From contig JASAMV010006958.1 in the NCBI GenBank assembly GCA_030248065.1, positions 43,762-107,761 on the forward strand: 64,000 nucleotides of DNA, in the 5' to 3' direction. Position numbers and translations under genes: made by a program. This DNA is from Rhynchonema sp. JSB1_4. Lineage: Eukaryota; Nematoda; Chromadorea; Monhysterida; Xyalidae. The notes beneath the pieces are model-generated. The model was not told the origin of the DNA. It did no database searches and was given only the letters and a program-made list of their open reading frames with translations. This document shows, one piece after another, positions 1 to 11,181 of this stretch; the first letter of the stretch is position 1, and each line of letters begins with the position of its first letter.

Positions 1-321
1 CAAACAAACAGAGCGAGCTAAAAATGGCACAATAACGAAAAATTAACGAAAGACCAGAAAATTTTTGAGAAATAATATCAATAAAACCGATTTTACAACG
101 AAATAAAGCAAGCTATTATTATAGTATGCTATAATACATTCGTACGTACGAACTACGCAATCGAATAGACCACACCACATTACGGTAGTTTTTTCAAATG
201 AACATGTATCCATGAACTGCATTTCTAGATGTGGTGTGGTTATAATAAATGATGGACAAACGGGTCCGTTAATGGCAATCAATCAATGATTACGTTTAAA
301 ACCAATTCAATCAATACTCAA
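1..321. other. 3' flank of ANKS3-like gene, nothing recognised
   Basis: This AT-rich stretch lies downstream of the stop codon of the minus-strand ankyrin/SAM gene. I see no coding exon, repeat or RNA gene in it; the short open frames have no family resemblance. Confidence 0.5.
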
Positions 322-3114
322 TCACTGATTGGTGTGTTGTTCGCGTTCAGCGGACACACGCGCCTCAATGCCGACCATCATCTGTTTGCTGGTGCTGTTA
401 ACAATGGTGGTCAACAGATTCATCATCGTCTGTCTGTCTATGTCGCGAATGTCGTTATTCTGTCGCAACAATGTCAGAGCGTCCAATGCGGCCTGTCGTG
501 CTTGTGTCGCTTCGTGCGATGTTACGCTCATCGCTTTGTTGCGTTCGGCCAGTTGGAGGCGACATGTGTGCAACATGGCACGCGCGTCCGTCAGTTCCGT
601 TTTGAGCTGAACACACGGCAGGTATTCATGAATGTTTATGTAAGCATTCTTGAATCAACGATAAAATTAAAAACGTTTCGATACCACGGTAATCTTCGGT
701 GTGGCCTTGCTCATTTGATTTTTGACATTGATTATCTTTCGGGATTCAATTATGTCACTAATTTGTCAGAGTACAATTTGTTCCCATCCAATAAAAAAAC
801 CATAAACATAGTGAAACTCACATCAGCAATCATACTTTCGTTGATCGATGGTGACTTCGTGCCATTGCCACCACCGCCGTGATCACGTGACTGGACAGCA
901 GCGATTACATGTTGAGCCCGCAGTTTTTCAATCAGATTCTGACACTTCTTGCGGGGACCCATTAATCTGCAAAGTGTAGTGTGAAATTTATATAGTTAAA
1001 AACTGAATTTAATGATATCACAAGGCTGGAAACATCTATCGCACTGACTTGACGCCTCGTGCTTTCAATGTTTCATTATCGAACGTCATGAACTCCTCGA
1101 CAGTCACGTTCTGTTGTTCGAGCACAGCCAGTGCGCCGTTGTCTTGTAACATACGAGTCACGTCCATGCCGTTTTCGATGAATACCTGGGGGAATCACAT
1201 AATTTTGAAGTTACACTTTTCCAATTGAGCTGAACCCAAATACTTGATTTTGTGGCGCTCAATAAAAGTGAAATCAATCAATTAACCTGACGTAAGGTTT
1301 TGCCAGAAGCTCGATTTGGTGCAGTTCGATGACTGGCTCTGGTGGCTGTGCTGTGAGTATTGCTGAAAACAGGGCGCCTTGTATGCCGCGAAACAAACGA
1401 AAAACTATAAAGAACAGCAGTGTATAAGGATATGGGAATCCCAAATAAGGTATTTTTGAGGCATTGAAATGTTAGGACAGACACTGCAGTGGCGTCTACG
1501 GATGTTGCAATGCTCACTGTGACCAGAATCTTTCAAACAAGGCACACTGACATCGTCCGCGCTCAACCAAAGTTGCTCTGCAGGAAAATTTTCCCCAATT
1601 TTGGTAAAAAATTGTAAAATTTTCTGAAATAAACGATGTTTTCGGAGGCTGAGGTTTTTTACGTCTCAGACGATGGCTTACCTGTTTTTCCGTGAGTTTT
1701 TTCCATCCACCAGTACATGTTGGAATGCTCAGATTCAAACCATAAATCCAGGTCAAAAACATCAGAAACACAAACATACCTGGGCCCAGAATCATGTCTT
1801 GTGACAGGAGCGTTTGACAGCGGACAGGCCGGTGGACCTGCGTTTTGACCCTCGATCATACGTCGATAACGCGTGGGTCCGTCTTGGATACTGGGTGCCT
1901 GAAACATCAAGGGGAACATTTAAAAAAAATACGCAGCCTCACATAAAACGTGTAAAGCATTCAAACCGTTTGCATGTGTCGCGGTTTGTCACGTAAGGTT
2001 CGTATCAATTTCACCACGCTTTCGTGCTTGTTCAATATTGCTAGTTTTTCAGCCGTGTCGTTGCGCTTGGATTTGAGCGAGAAATCGGCGCCCTGCAAAT
2101 GAAAGTCAGCCGATTAAAAAAAATGTGAAGAAAACAACGAAAAACAAACATGTTTTGTCATCATATCAACAATCACTTCGTGTCCCTCAGCACATGCGAT
2201 CATCAACGGTGTTATGCCCATGTGCGCGTCGCGGTGGTTGCAATCGCTGCCTGAGATACTACCTTCCTTCCTGTCTTGATTATAATTTGACTGAAAATAA
2301 TTTAATTTTTATGTGACAACTGACCAGCAGCCAACAATTTAGCAACAGCATCAATGTGATTAGCGGACACGGCGTAGAAGAGCGCAGTCCAGCCACGACA
2401 GTCAACGGCGTGCACGCGCACACCAACCTGAGACCATACGCTTCGTTAAAACGTCGTCAAGAAAGCACAATAAAACGAATAGCTGAGGATCAAACCTGCA
2501 ATAATAATTCAAGCACGTTGGTGTTGCCGCAGTGCGCTGCCAACATGAGAGCGGTGGAGTTCTTGTGGTTTATACCTTCGATGAAGGCACCTAAATTTAA
2601 AACAGTTGTTTTTTGCTTGTTGATGACGAGGAAACCAGATAAACGTTTTTCAAGCGTACGAATCAAATATCAAACAAACCTGAATCGATCAAAAATCGAC
2701 ATACTTCCGCGTGACCCAAATAGGCGGCGTAGTGAATCGGCAGCCAACCGCTGCTGTTTGGCGAGTTCACGTGGTCACCGCCACTGAAAACAGAACAGTT
2801 GTGTCGTTAAACATTTTCTCTTCAAAACTGTTATTCAACAAGCTTAACCGTTTGACGATCATTTTTACAGTTTCCAGATCGCCGACACTGGCAGCGGTGT
2901 GGATATCAAGCTCATGAAATTCATCGCCATCAGCCATAATCAATTGTTCGAATGCGGCTGCTGATGTTGTGGGTCGTTGTTTTATGACAGTGGTTGACAT
3001 CGGGGGTATGGTTGTGGAATGGACGGATTTGGTCGGCGGATGGGCACCGGGCGAGATCGGGATCACCGCGGGCTGGTCGTTGAAACGCACGCCACCACCC
3101 GTTCGTGTCGTCAT
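322..3114 (-). CDS. ANKS3: ankyrin-repeat and SAM-domain protein, ANKS3-like
   Basis: Twelve exons on the minus strand (3114-2849, 2783-2680, 2590-2496, 2427-2325, 2250-2150, 2092-1967, 1898-1780, 1362-1287, 1185-1049, 966-822, 606-322) splice in one frame to 518 residues. (Eleven blocks are listed; I may have missed a small one, but the frame closes without it.) The N-terminal third is a run of about six ankyrin repeats (GWLPIHYAAYLGH, NSTALMLAAHCGN, GWTALFYAVSANH, GITPLMIACAEGH). A SAM domain follows, ending LKARGVKLMGPRKKCQNLIEKL, which matches the end of the ANKS3 SAM domain, and then a helical C-terminus. Near the start GVRFND resembles an RVxF phosphatase-1 docking motif. ANKS3 family members work in nephronophthisis/ciliary complexes; that role is known for the family, not shown here. 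The ATG at 3114 is the first in frame after a plausible 5' UTR. Confidence 0.78.
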
Positions 3115-3361
3115 TGTAGTGGTGACCGACAACAAGACGAAGGTGGATTGATTGATACACACACACGCACGGATTCCGTAGATTGCAGAAAACGACCAGG
3201 TGCCGACGGTGGTCGTGTGAAGCACCTCGGTAGTACGCAACTGAGAAAGTTACACGTATTTTGGAATTTCTGAAAGTTGTGTTACACCTATTGTGGAATT
3301 CCTGGTTATGCTGACGTGACAAGCATGTGTAGTTGCGAAAAAAGCCAGTTGTTTATATTTT

Positions 3362-3566
3362 GTGAATTTTTTTTTGGCGATTTTTGACAACACTGACCTT
3401 CAGATCACTCATTTCATGCCTAAAATGCATATTTTAGGCCTAAATTTCCTACTTTAGGCCAAAATTGGGGGAGCAGACGTACCAGGAGGGGAGCAGTGGG
3501 GCAAGCGTACCATGGAGGGGAACAGGCGTACCCGAGTGTGACAACCCTCCCCCAGGAACTACACTG
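3362..3566 (+). mobile_element. 3' fragment of hAT-like MITE (family of 7771-8776)
   Basis: The stretch reproduces the part of the 7771-8776 element with the GGCGATTTTTGAC / CCTATTTTAGGCC AT-rich core and the GGGGAGCAGACGTACC subterminal words, and ends in the same CCAGGAACTACACTG terminus. I do not see its 5' terminus, so it looks truncated. Confidence 0.55.
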
Positions 3567-3731
3567 CTGGAGACATAGAAACTGTTCAGAATGTCCAAGT
3601 TTTGTATATTGGTTTTCATTTCCAGAGTCGACATGGCAGTTCGGCATCGTTGAAATTCCTGAACGTTGAGAAACGGATGGTCAAAAACCTTATTTTTGTA
3701 AAAAAATGGAGAAATTTTCGGGAACGGTGAT

Positions 3732-3910
3732 CGTGGATGGTAGTTTTTTGGACGCCGGAATGCTGACTGCGGTAGATCCGCAGGGGAAACCAGTGTACAG
3801 AGTGCGCTATCGCAGGTTTTGGTGCTCATGCTGAGGCTGCGGTACCTATGCTGGCAGTGTTAAAGCTACGGTAGTCAGCGATCTGCCATCCAAAAATCTA
3901 CCATCCACGA
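3732..3910. mobile_element. short inverted-repeat element, un-nested copy
   Basis: Imperfect terminal inverted repeats of roughly 35 bases (CGTGGATGGTAGTTTTTTGG ... CCAAAAATCTACCATCCACG) flank a core of about 100 bases. The same unit occurs at 7706-8912, where it is split by a 1-kb insertion. No transposase and no clear target duplication is visible. Confidence 0.5.
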
Positions 3911-4450
3911 ACGCCTCACCCAAATTTTCAAAGGTTTTTCTCAGAAAATTTATTTTCGGTCCAACAAAGTGGACCTGGTTTTTGGCCTTTTTCACGAAAA
4001 AAAACGGTACTTTTCCCTCCGCAACTGTACAATACATGTATGTGCAGGCATCGAACCATCAGTGCTGTGGCTGGGCCGCCAAAGGAATCCTCTGCCCCGA
4101 CCTGGCACACTAGCCCCTACCCGTACCACCCTGGAGCTGGAACCATATCCCCCGTACCGCCCGTATTTTTACCCTCACTCAAAATGCCAACGTTTCGGTC
4201 AAAATTGCTGAAATTTCAACCGAACACCCCAAAAAACGGCAAAAATGAGCGCTGTGCGCGCCACATGTACTTTTTAGCACAAAAAAATTCGCACCCGAAA
4301 AACTTGTTGTGGTACACTTACCCGCCCGTCAACCTGCTAAATCTAGGGGGCTTACCACCTCCGAGTACTCACCACCCCCAGCTACAAGTGCTAGTAATGT
4401 CATCAAACTAAAAGTATCCACATCCACAACAATGCAAACTGCGATGGGAG

Positions 4451-4858
4451 CAGTGGTGTAGCTACCCAGGCGGGGCGGCAACCTACTGTACCACCCAAAA
4501 TGCGGGGCGGCAACCTACCTACTGTACCAGCCGAGCTAGGGGGGGGGGGTCGTACCACTTGGGGGGGTCATCTGGAAACCGAAATTTTTTATGTCTAAAT
4601 ACTGAAGAAAATGTGGCCTAAAACACTAATTTCGCGCGCAGCGCGCGATTTTTCGCCTATTTGCAGACAAATATGCTAATTTTATGCAATTTTAAGCCAA
4701 AAATGAATGTTTTGGGTGAAAAGTTAGGTGGGGCGGCGCGGCAACCTACCTACTGTACCAGGGGAGGGGCGGCAACCTACCTACTGTACCAGGCGAGGGG
4801 CGGCAACCTACCTACTGTACCTTGGGGGGGACCCCCCACCCCCCCAGCCACACCATTG
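4451..4858. mobile_element. hAT-like MITE with 8-bp TSD GATGGGAG
   Basis: The element starts CAGTGGTGTAGC and ends GCCACACCATTG (an imperfect inverted repeat), and is flanked on both sides by GATGGGAG (4443-4450 and 4859-4866). Five copies of a word of the type GGGGCGGCAACCTACCTAC are all in plus orientation, two near the left end and three near the right. The core holds a CGCGCGCAGCGCGCG hairpin. At 408 bases it cannot encode a transposase. The 8-base duplication and CAGTG terminus fit the hAT superfamily. Confidence 0.82.
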
Positions 4859-5478
4859 GATGGGAGCGCAACAACATGGCGTGCATGCATGTATGAAATC
4901 AAAATCAAACGCAACACGGTGAACAAACGTAGCAAGCATCCCAATAAGACACATCGCGCACTGCCAACAAAGTAATGTGTATATTAACTAACTAACTAAC
5001 CAGACCAAATCACTAACCGAATCACCAACCACACGCATACGGACACGGCCCGGGCCGCACTTGCAATGCAATAATGACATACGTGTGCATATGCATGTCG
5101 GTCGCTGCAGCAGCTGGAATTGGTATAAAGTGCGCCTAACGCCGTGCACACTGCACAGTCAAAGTTCTGACTTCCAGGCAGCATGATATCAATAGCATCT
5201 GACGAAAAATAGCGTGCACTTGCATTGGGCAGCACTCTGCCTGACAGGCAATCGCCATGACAAGGATGCACTGCAGTGACAGTGAGTGGAGTGACTATGG
5301 CTGCACGTTCAAATTGCCGCTTCGACGCCTGAATCAAACTTTTATCAAGGACGAACATTAGTTGGTTACGGTAGCCACGTGTTGAACAATCTTTTTGCAG
5401 TGCGTGGCGTCGGCCGGCCGGCGCAGCGTTGCAACAAAACAAAAATTTTTTTTTAAAAAAGTGCTTGTTTGTTTTCAT

Positions 5479-5843
5479 AGATTAGGATCGGGGAGTTTAA
5501 TCTCAACCCGACCCGATTTGAATGTCCAAGATAGCGGCCCGCCCGCCGGTCCGGTCTTAAAAAGAAAATGGTCAAAAAGCCAAAATTTATAAAATTTTCT
5601 CGGGAAAGCATCAAGCATGTTTGTGTTCTTGTGATTCGGTTTCTGTGAACCGAGTCTATTTGGGTTGGGTCCCACAGAAGATGTGCATGCGCGATGCGCA
5701 GTTTTTTGGAAATTTTTGGTCAAAAAGGCGCTTTTGGCTTGAAATTTGAGGATGGGTCGGGTACTGGGGAGCTGCAAAATTTGAGCAATTTAATTTGGGC
5801 CGGGTCAACCTCCAAATCTCCGGCTCCGCCCCGATCCTAATCT
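5479..5843. mobile_element. inverted-repeat element, AGATTAGGATCGGGG ends
   Basis: The ends AGATTAGGATCGGGG and CCCCGATCCTAATCT are perfect inverted repeats over 15 bases. Similar CTTGTTT-rich sequence lies outside both ends, but I could not fix a target duplication. No coding capacity. Confidence 0.6.
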
Positions 5844-5899
5844 CTGCTTGTTTTTTTAAAAAGTCGGCACTTTAAAAAAGACGAAAATAAGCATAGGAC

Positions 5900-6381
5900 C
5901 AGTGTAGTACTTGGTCAGGGTGTTGACGATAGATAGATTGGGACCCGAAATGTGTTGACGATAGATAGATGACCCAAGTCCGAAATCTGGGGGGGGGGGG
6001 TCGACCCAAACTTGTTGACGATAGATAGATGGTGGGGGGGGGGGGGTCGCCAAAAATCAAGGTATAGTATAGTGCATTAAGTAGGTAATAACGTGTAAAT
6101 ATTAATGAAAATGTGTATAGATGTACTAAATCCGCGCGTAGCGCGCGATTTTTGCCTATTTGTGGTGAAAAATACCGATTTTGAGCCATTTTGAGGCAAA
6201 AATGTCAATTTTGGGTTCGAAATGTGTTGACGATAGATAGATTGTTCCCAAAATTTGTTGACGATAGATAGATTTGCCCATATGTGTTGACGATAGATAG
6301 ATGAAATCAAAAAGTGTTGACGATAGATAGATGAATTGGGGGGGGGACCCCCCCCCCCCCCACCCCCCAAGTACTACCCTG
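5900..6381 (+). mobile_element. hAT-like MITE with 8-bp TSD CATAGGAC and 18-mer array
   Basis: Termini CAGTGTAGTACTTGG and CCAAGTACTACCCTG pair with one mismatch. CATAGGAC is repeated exactly at 5892-5899 and 6382-6389. Inside are seven copies of TGTTGACGATAGATAGAT, all in the same orientation, three on the left and four on the right, separated by G tracts and an AT-rich core with a CGCGCGTAGCGCGCG hairpin. A second, oppositely oriented copy is at 37348-37764. Confidence 0.88.
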
Positions 6382-6389
6382 CATAGGAC

Positions 6390-7071
6390 ACCGTAAAAAC
6401 CTAAATACGTACAATTGGGGGTTCTATTGATTCACTGACCCCATTTTGGGGGCTCCATTTCGGGGGGGGGGTGGGTTGGGGGTTGGGTTCTATCAATTCA
6501 CTGACCCGAATCTGAAAAATTGTTCCCAGCATTACCCATAAAACTCCAAAAATGGGGGTTTGGAAGGATGTTTTTTTCACTTTCGATAAGAGGCGTATTT
6601 TGTGGTCTGAACGAACAACAAACGTGCATAAATGTATAGGCAGTCTACGGGAGGTTGTCACTCAGCCCCCGAATACCGTAACCCACCGCAAGCGAGATCG
6701 TTGCGAGACCCATGCTGCTCGCTGCTTATCGACACGTGTATTAGCGGCAGCAAGCTGGAAATTGTCATCGTGCGCGCGATCACCAAAACTTCGAAATGTT
6801 GGTTGGTGTTGGCGCTAACACGCAAAACATAGATAAAAAACAAAATGGTCTCGACACGATCCTTGCAGATCAATATTACGGTGGGTTACGGTATTCGGGG
6901 GCTGAGTGACAACCTCCCGTAGATTGCCTTTACCTGTGCGCAACTATCAGGCCTTACCTTAATACACTACTGTGTAGGAGATGTTACTTAGGGGGGCTCT
7001 ATTCCGGGGGGCTCTGTTGATTCACTGGCCCTCTTTTTTGGGGGCTGTAGTTGTAGTTAGGTTTTTACGGT
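6390..7071. mobile_element. inverted-repeat element with ACCGTAAAAACCTA ends
   Basis: The ends ACCGTAAAAACCTAA and TTAGGTTTTTACGGT are inverted repeats, followed inward by repeated words of the type TTCTATTGATTCACTGACCC next to G tracts. It directly abuts the TSD of the 5900-6381 element. It contains the nested element 6648-6919. A TA target would suggest Tc1/mariner, but the left TA is not intact. Confidence 0.55.
6648..6919. mobile_element. nested inverted-repeat MITE, TA-flanked
   Basis: Terminal inverted repeats of about 40 bases begin CGGGAGGTTGTCACTCAGCC and end with its complement; TA lies immediately outside both ends (6646-6647 and 6920-6921). It sits inside the 6390-7071 element. 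Size, long TIRs and TA flanks suggest a Tc1/mariner-type MITE, by inference. Confidence 0.6.
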
Positions 7072-7705
7072 ATTTTCGACTTTTATCACCAGAATGCACG
7101 AAATCTGCTCAATTTTCATCCCAAAACCCAAAAATTTTCTCCTGAAAATAATTTATAATCACGTTTTTGTCACTTGTGCTGTGCTCAATTCCAAGTGTTG
7201 TGGCATGCATGATGACCGTGTGTGGGAGCCGGGAGGTACGTATGTATGATGCGGGGTTGGGACCGGAAGCGTGAGAAGCCTGATTTTGGTCACTGAAAAA
7301 GGCAAAAAACACCGTTTTTGTGATACAATTTTGGTAAAAAAATGAGGTTAAAAATGGTGCTTTTTCCACGTGAGGGAGGGTAGGGTAACCCCCCAACCCC
7401 CTCTTGCCACTACTATGATTCGAACACCTTTGGTGAACTTGTCGTTCAAGTTTCTATCTGCACAGAAGATACTTTCCCTTCATGTTTTCTCCGATACTGG
7501 AAAAAGTTCACTTTGCCGACTTCGTTTAAAAAACAAAAAACCTACGCGGACATAGAATCTAATTGTGTTGAGGTCTCGTTTCAGGCTTTGAAATGTGCAC
7601 AGGTCTTTCTGGCTGGGGCCTAGGCCCAAGCCTGAGCATGAATCGAAGCCTGAGCCAAAAGGTGAACGAAAGAGATATCCAGTGTTGAGTTCCGTTTATG
7701 TGAAT
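7072..7705. other. TE-rich intergenic DNA, no gene called
   Basis: I find no host exon here. Short G-rich and AT-rich words resemble those in the surrounding elements, but no complete pair of ends is visible. Confidence 0.4.
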
Positions 7706-7770
7706 TTTCGATGGTAGATTTTTGGATGGCGGATTGTTGGCTTCGCTAGCTTCAACACTGCCAGCACAGG

Positions 7771-8776
7771 CAGTGTAGTTCCTGGTCCGGAGGGGGAACA
7801 GGCGGTACCCCCCTTTTTTTCGGAGGGGGAACAGACGTACCCACCTGGGGGGAAGGGGGGAGGGACCCGGAAGGGGGGAGGAGGACCCAAATTTGGAGAA
7901 AAGTCATTTTTTGAGGTCGAAAATTTGACTAATTTTGGCCCTTTTAGGAAAAAATCTCAATAAAAAGGGTATTTTGGCGATTTTTGACGACATTGACCTA
8001 AAAATCACTCATTTTATGCCTAAAAATGCCTATTTTAGGCCAAAATTTGCCTATTTTAGGTAAAAATTGGGGGGAGCAGACGGGCACTCCTTAAATATAC
8101 GGGACCTGGTAGAAAAATTGCCAAAAACCCGTGGAAATGCCGTAAAAACTCCTCCAGGGGTTTTCATGGTTTCTGAACACGATTTTGGCATCCATTACAA
8201 GCCTAAGTTTAAGCCTAAGTGCCTAAAACAAATGCCTAAAACACCGCAAGACCGTGAAGAACTGACTGGCTTGGAAACGAAACCCTGGTCTTCGGACCAC
8301 TTACCCTAACCCAACGGCCCTTTTCAGGGCCACCTCAAAGCAACCATGATAATAAATCAGAAAAACCTTTGAATTACAACAAAATAACTGCAATGCTCAA
8401 CCGGCGACATGCTCCTTGTTTCAGTATGAAACACACGCGCTAGGTGTGAGCTCTGTGCTCAGCCACGCACGCATCAGCTGCGGCACACCAGGCTGCTTGG
8501 CGGCCTTGCGGTGTTTTAGGCATGTTAGGTGTTTTAGGCACTTAGGCTTAAACTTAGGCTTGTAATGGATGGCAAAATCGTGTTCAGAGACCATGAAAAC
8601 CCCTGGAGGAGTTTTTACGCCATTTCCATGGGTTTTGGCAATTTTTCTACCAGGTCCCGTATATTTAAGGAGTGCCAGCAGACGTACCCGGAGGGGGAAC
8701 AGTGGGGCAGGCGTACCATCGAGGGGGAACAGACGTACCCGAAGGGGGACCCCCCTCACCCCCAGGAACTACACTG
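7771..8776 (+). mobile_element. hAT-like element with 8-bp TSD AGCACAGG
   Basis: Termini CAGTGTAGTTCCTGG and CCAGGAACTACACTG are perfect 15-base inverted repeats, flanked by AGCACAGG at 7763-7770 and 8777-8784. Subterminal words such as GGGGGAACAGACGTACCC repeat near both ends. A 594-base foldback element is inserted at 8083-8676. No transposase frame is visible. Confidence 0.88.
8083..8676. mobile_element. foldback element with 8-bp TSD AGCAGACG
   Basis: The two arms, starting GGCACTCCTTAAATATACGG and ending in the complement, pair over roughly 170 bases around a central loop. AGCAGACG flanks it at 8075-8082 and 8677-8684, and its position splits a subterminal word of the host element. The superfamily is uncertain (hAT and P elements both make 8-base duplications). 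Confidence 0.82.
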
Positions 8777-9106
8777 AGCACAGGTGCGTACCGGAACCTC
8801 AGCGCTCAGCATGGGTACCGGAACCTCCGTTAGCGCTCTTCGTACACTGGTTTGCCCTGCGGATCTACCGCAGTCAGCATTCCGCCGTCAAAAAACCTAC
8901 CATCGACGATCACGGAACCCTTTTTTTCAACGCTGGGCCGGCGTGGCCCGGGCCCGGGTTTGGTTGGTTTATTGTTCTCAATGACGCATAAAACCATGTA
9001 CGTAATTGGTGCGTTTTATTTGATTTTGTTTTGTTTTTATTCGGGGTTCGAGGAAACTTTGATTGTTCTTCTTTTGTTGTTTGCAGGTATTCTAACCACA
9101 TCGATA

Positions 9107-11181
9107 ATGGCGACGAAAATCGGACGCGTTTTGGTGGGATGCAAACGCTCGATAGATTATGCTGTGAGTTATACCTAATTATCATGGGCAGAGCATGCAC
9201 ATGGTTGGTCGTGGCAGGGGGGTTGGAGTTACCTCTGTGAGTACTTTATTTACCGCTCACAACAACTCCAAATCACTGTAGTGAGTGGCTGGCGGATGGG
9301 GATTCCCCCTAAGGGGTTGGTACCTTGAATGAATATGAATATTTGTGGGCCAGGTCCGCTTTCGCGATCCAAACGCTCGAGTCGAATTGTTCATCGACTA
9401 TTGCGCGGTTGGTACCTTACAACCACCCCTGCAACCATCAATTTATGGTTTTCATAGGCAAAAATGGGTGTTCTTCGTGAGGCAAAGTTTCGGCCAAAAA
9501 TGCAAAACAGTACCATTTTTTGGCGAATTTTGTAGTATAATGCATGCATAAACACCTTTTTTAGGTCCTCCAAGGGTACCTTTCAACCTTCTGGAGGCTT
9601 CAGTAGGGGGTACCTTGCGACCATAGGGATCCATCCCCCAAGGGTACCTTGAAACCATTTACCTGCCGCTACACTACTCCAAATCATACCGTATTATCGG
9701 AAATAGAACCCGGGGCAGTGCTGTTGCTGTGGCTGGGTGGGGGTGGGGTCCCCAAAGGTATGGTATCTCCCTCTCGCCTGTACTGTATGTGGTTCCCGGC
9801 GCTCAAACACAGTATCTCCCTCTCTCTGGCATGGTACCTGCCCCAATCTTTCCAAAACTTCACCCCATATGTACCGTTTTGTGGTCCAAGAGGGCTAAAA
9901 ATCGTCGAAGTCAATAATGGGTGCAAAAATGTGCGCGCTTCGCGCGATTTATGCACATTTTAACCCATAAAAATTGAAATCCCATGAGACTAGTACGGTA
10001 CAGTACAATGTTTCCCCCCTAAAATTTCTTCCCCCACCCCAGAGTGGCCCATTTTGGAAAAAACCCTCTCCTCAGCCACAGCGCAGCGTGTCTCTCTTGG
10101 CGTGTGTCCGGAATGACAAGGCAGCTTCTGCTTGTCGGTTAAATGGAATTCAAACCGAAGACATATTCAGGTGAAAGTGCGTGTCAAACCGGACAATACG
10201 GGTGTTGTGACCGACAATGTAAAACATTCCATGAATCCATTTGATGAAATCGCGCTTGAAGAAGCCATCAGACTGAAGGAGAAGAAATTGACCGGAGAAG
10301 TTATTGCACTGTCGTGCGGTCCGGATAAATGTCAGGTAAAAGCCTACGTTTTTGTCATCCAATGCAGTGCATCGCCTAGATCTTGTTTCACCATGATAAT
10401 TATTGTTTTTTTTTCCAGGAAACCCTTCGAACAGCACTGGCAATGGGTGCTGACAAAGCCGTCCATGTGCTGGTGCCCGATGCAGAATACGCGAAAATCG
10501 AACCGTTGCACGTCGCTAAAGTGATTGCCAAATACGCAAAGGATGAAAAAATTGATGCCGTGATTCTGGGAAAACAGGCACGAGTGCTTCATTTTTGTTT
10601 CTTTTTTCAAGAATGAATCTTACCTTGCTGTTTCAGGCAATTGATGATGATGCGTGTCAAACAGGTCAGCTGGTTGCTGGATTGATGGATTGTTCACAAG
10701 TGACATTTATCAGCAAAATTGAAGAGGACGAAAAAGCCAATTTTCTAAAGGGTACGTTGGTGCACTGAACAGCATTTCAGTAGTGTGGGAAGCTTTTGCT
10801 CTGGTGCATTGAAGCTGACTTCTAATTTCAGTAACTCGTGAAGTCGACGGCGGACTAGAACAAGTGCGTGTCAGCCTGCCAACAGTATTAACAGCGGATC
10901 TGCGATTGAACGAGCCGAGATATGCTACACTGCCGAATATTATGGTGCGAAAGAAATTTATGTTTTTCTTGAAAAGACTAAAAAAATCAACATTTTCTTC
11001 GCAGAAAGCGCGAAAGAAGCCGATTGACAAGAAAGAGATGAAAGATTTCGGCGTTGACATCAGTGGATCGCAACAAATCACGGTCGAACACGTCAGCGAG
11101 CCACCAGTGAGACAGGCAGGCGTCAAGGTTGACGATGTGGATGGTCTGGTGGCGAAATTGAAAGAACTCGGTCATATCTGA
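9107..11181 (+). CDS. ETFB: electron transfer flavoprotein subunit beta
   Basis: Six exons (9107-9163, 10171-10335, 10419-10577, 10637-10751, 10832-10944, 11005-11181) join in frame to 261 residues, close to the usual 255. The protein starts [19 protein letters not shown] and keeps the family landmarks [49 protein letters not shown] and the C-terminal [13 protein letters not shown] beta forms a heterodimer with ETF alpha in the mitochondrial matrix, binds AMP and passes electrons from acyl-CoA dehydrogenases to ETF-ubiquinone oxidoreductase. Intron 1 is about 1 kb and carries a hAT-like element; the other introns are 59-83 bases. The exon 3 donor appears to be GC (CAG|GCACGA); using the GT six bases later would add two residues absent from the family. 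Confidence 0.95.
9274..9676. mobile_element. hAT-like MITE in ETFB intron 1, TSD CTCCAAAT
   Basis: CTCCAAAT lies at 9266-9273 and 9677-9684. The ends CACTGTAGTGAG and GCCGCTACACTA are imperfect inverted repeats. Words such as AAGGGTACCTTG / GGTACCTT recur near both ends. It lies wholly inside the intron. Confidence 0.65.
9712..10085. repeat. probable further MITE in ETFB intron 1
   Basis: The left edge CAGTGCTGTTGCTGTGGCTG and the right edge CTCAGCCACAGCGCAG are partly complementary. The interior has GGGGTGGGGTCCCC, repeated TATGGTATCTCCCTCTC words and a GCGCGCTTCGCGCG hairpin like those in the 4451 and 5900 elements. No target duplication was found. Confidence 0.4.

Larger units (their letters stand above)
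7706..8912. mobile_element. outer inverted-repeat element split by a 1-kb insertion
   Basis: The left part (TCGATGGTAGATTTTTGGAT from about 7708 to 7770) and the right part (8777 to the CCTACCATCGACGATCACGG end near 8912) together match, in inverse order, the 3732-3910 unit. They are separated exactly at the AGCACAGG target duplication of the 7771-8776 element. Confidence 0.55.

Noticed and set aside
286..882. 198-codon plus-strand open frame over the end of the ankyrin/SAM gene
   Set aside because: It is the antisense shadow of minus-strand exons whose splice sites, phase and homology all agree.
1681..1717. Possible extra exon (GGWKKLTEK) in the ANKS3-like gene
   Set aside because: Joining 1780 directly to 1362 keeps the frame, whereas adding this piece breaks it.
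4661..4975. Open frame reading GGAARQPTYCTRGGAATYLL
   Set aside because: It is a translation of the subterminal word array of the 4451-4858 MITE, not a gene.
5920..6335. Regularly repeated TGTTGACGATAGATAGAT resembling a CRISPR array
   Set aside because: Spacing is irregular, the genome is eukaryotic, and the repeats lie within an element with inverted ends and an exact 8-base target duplication.
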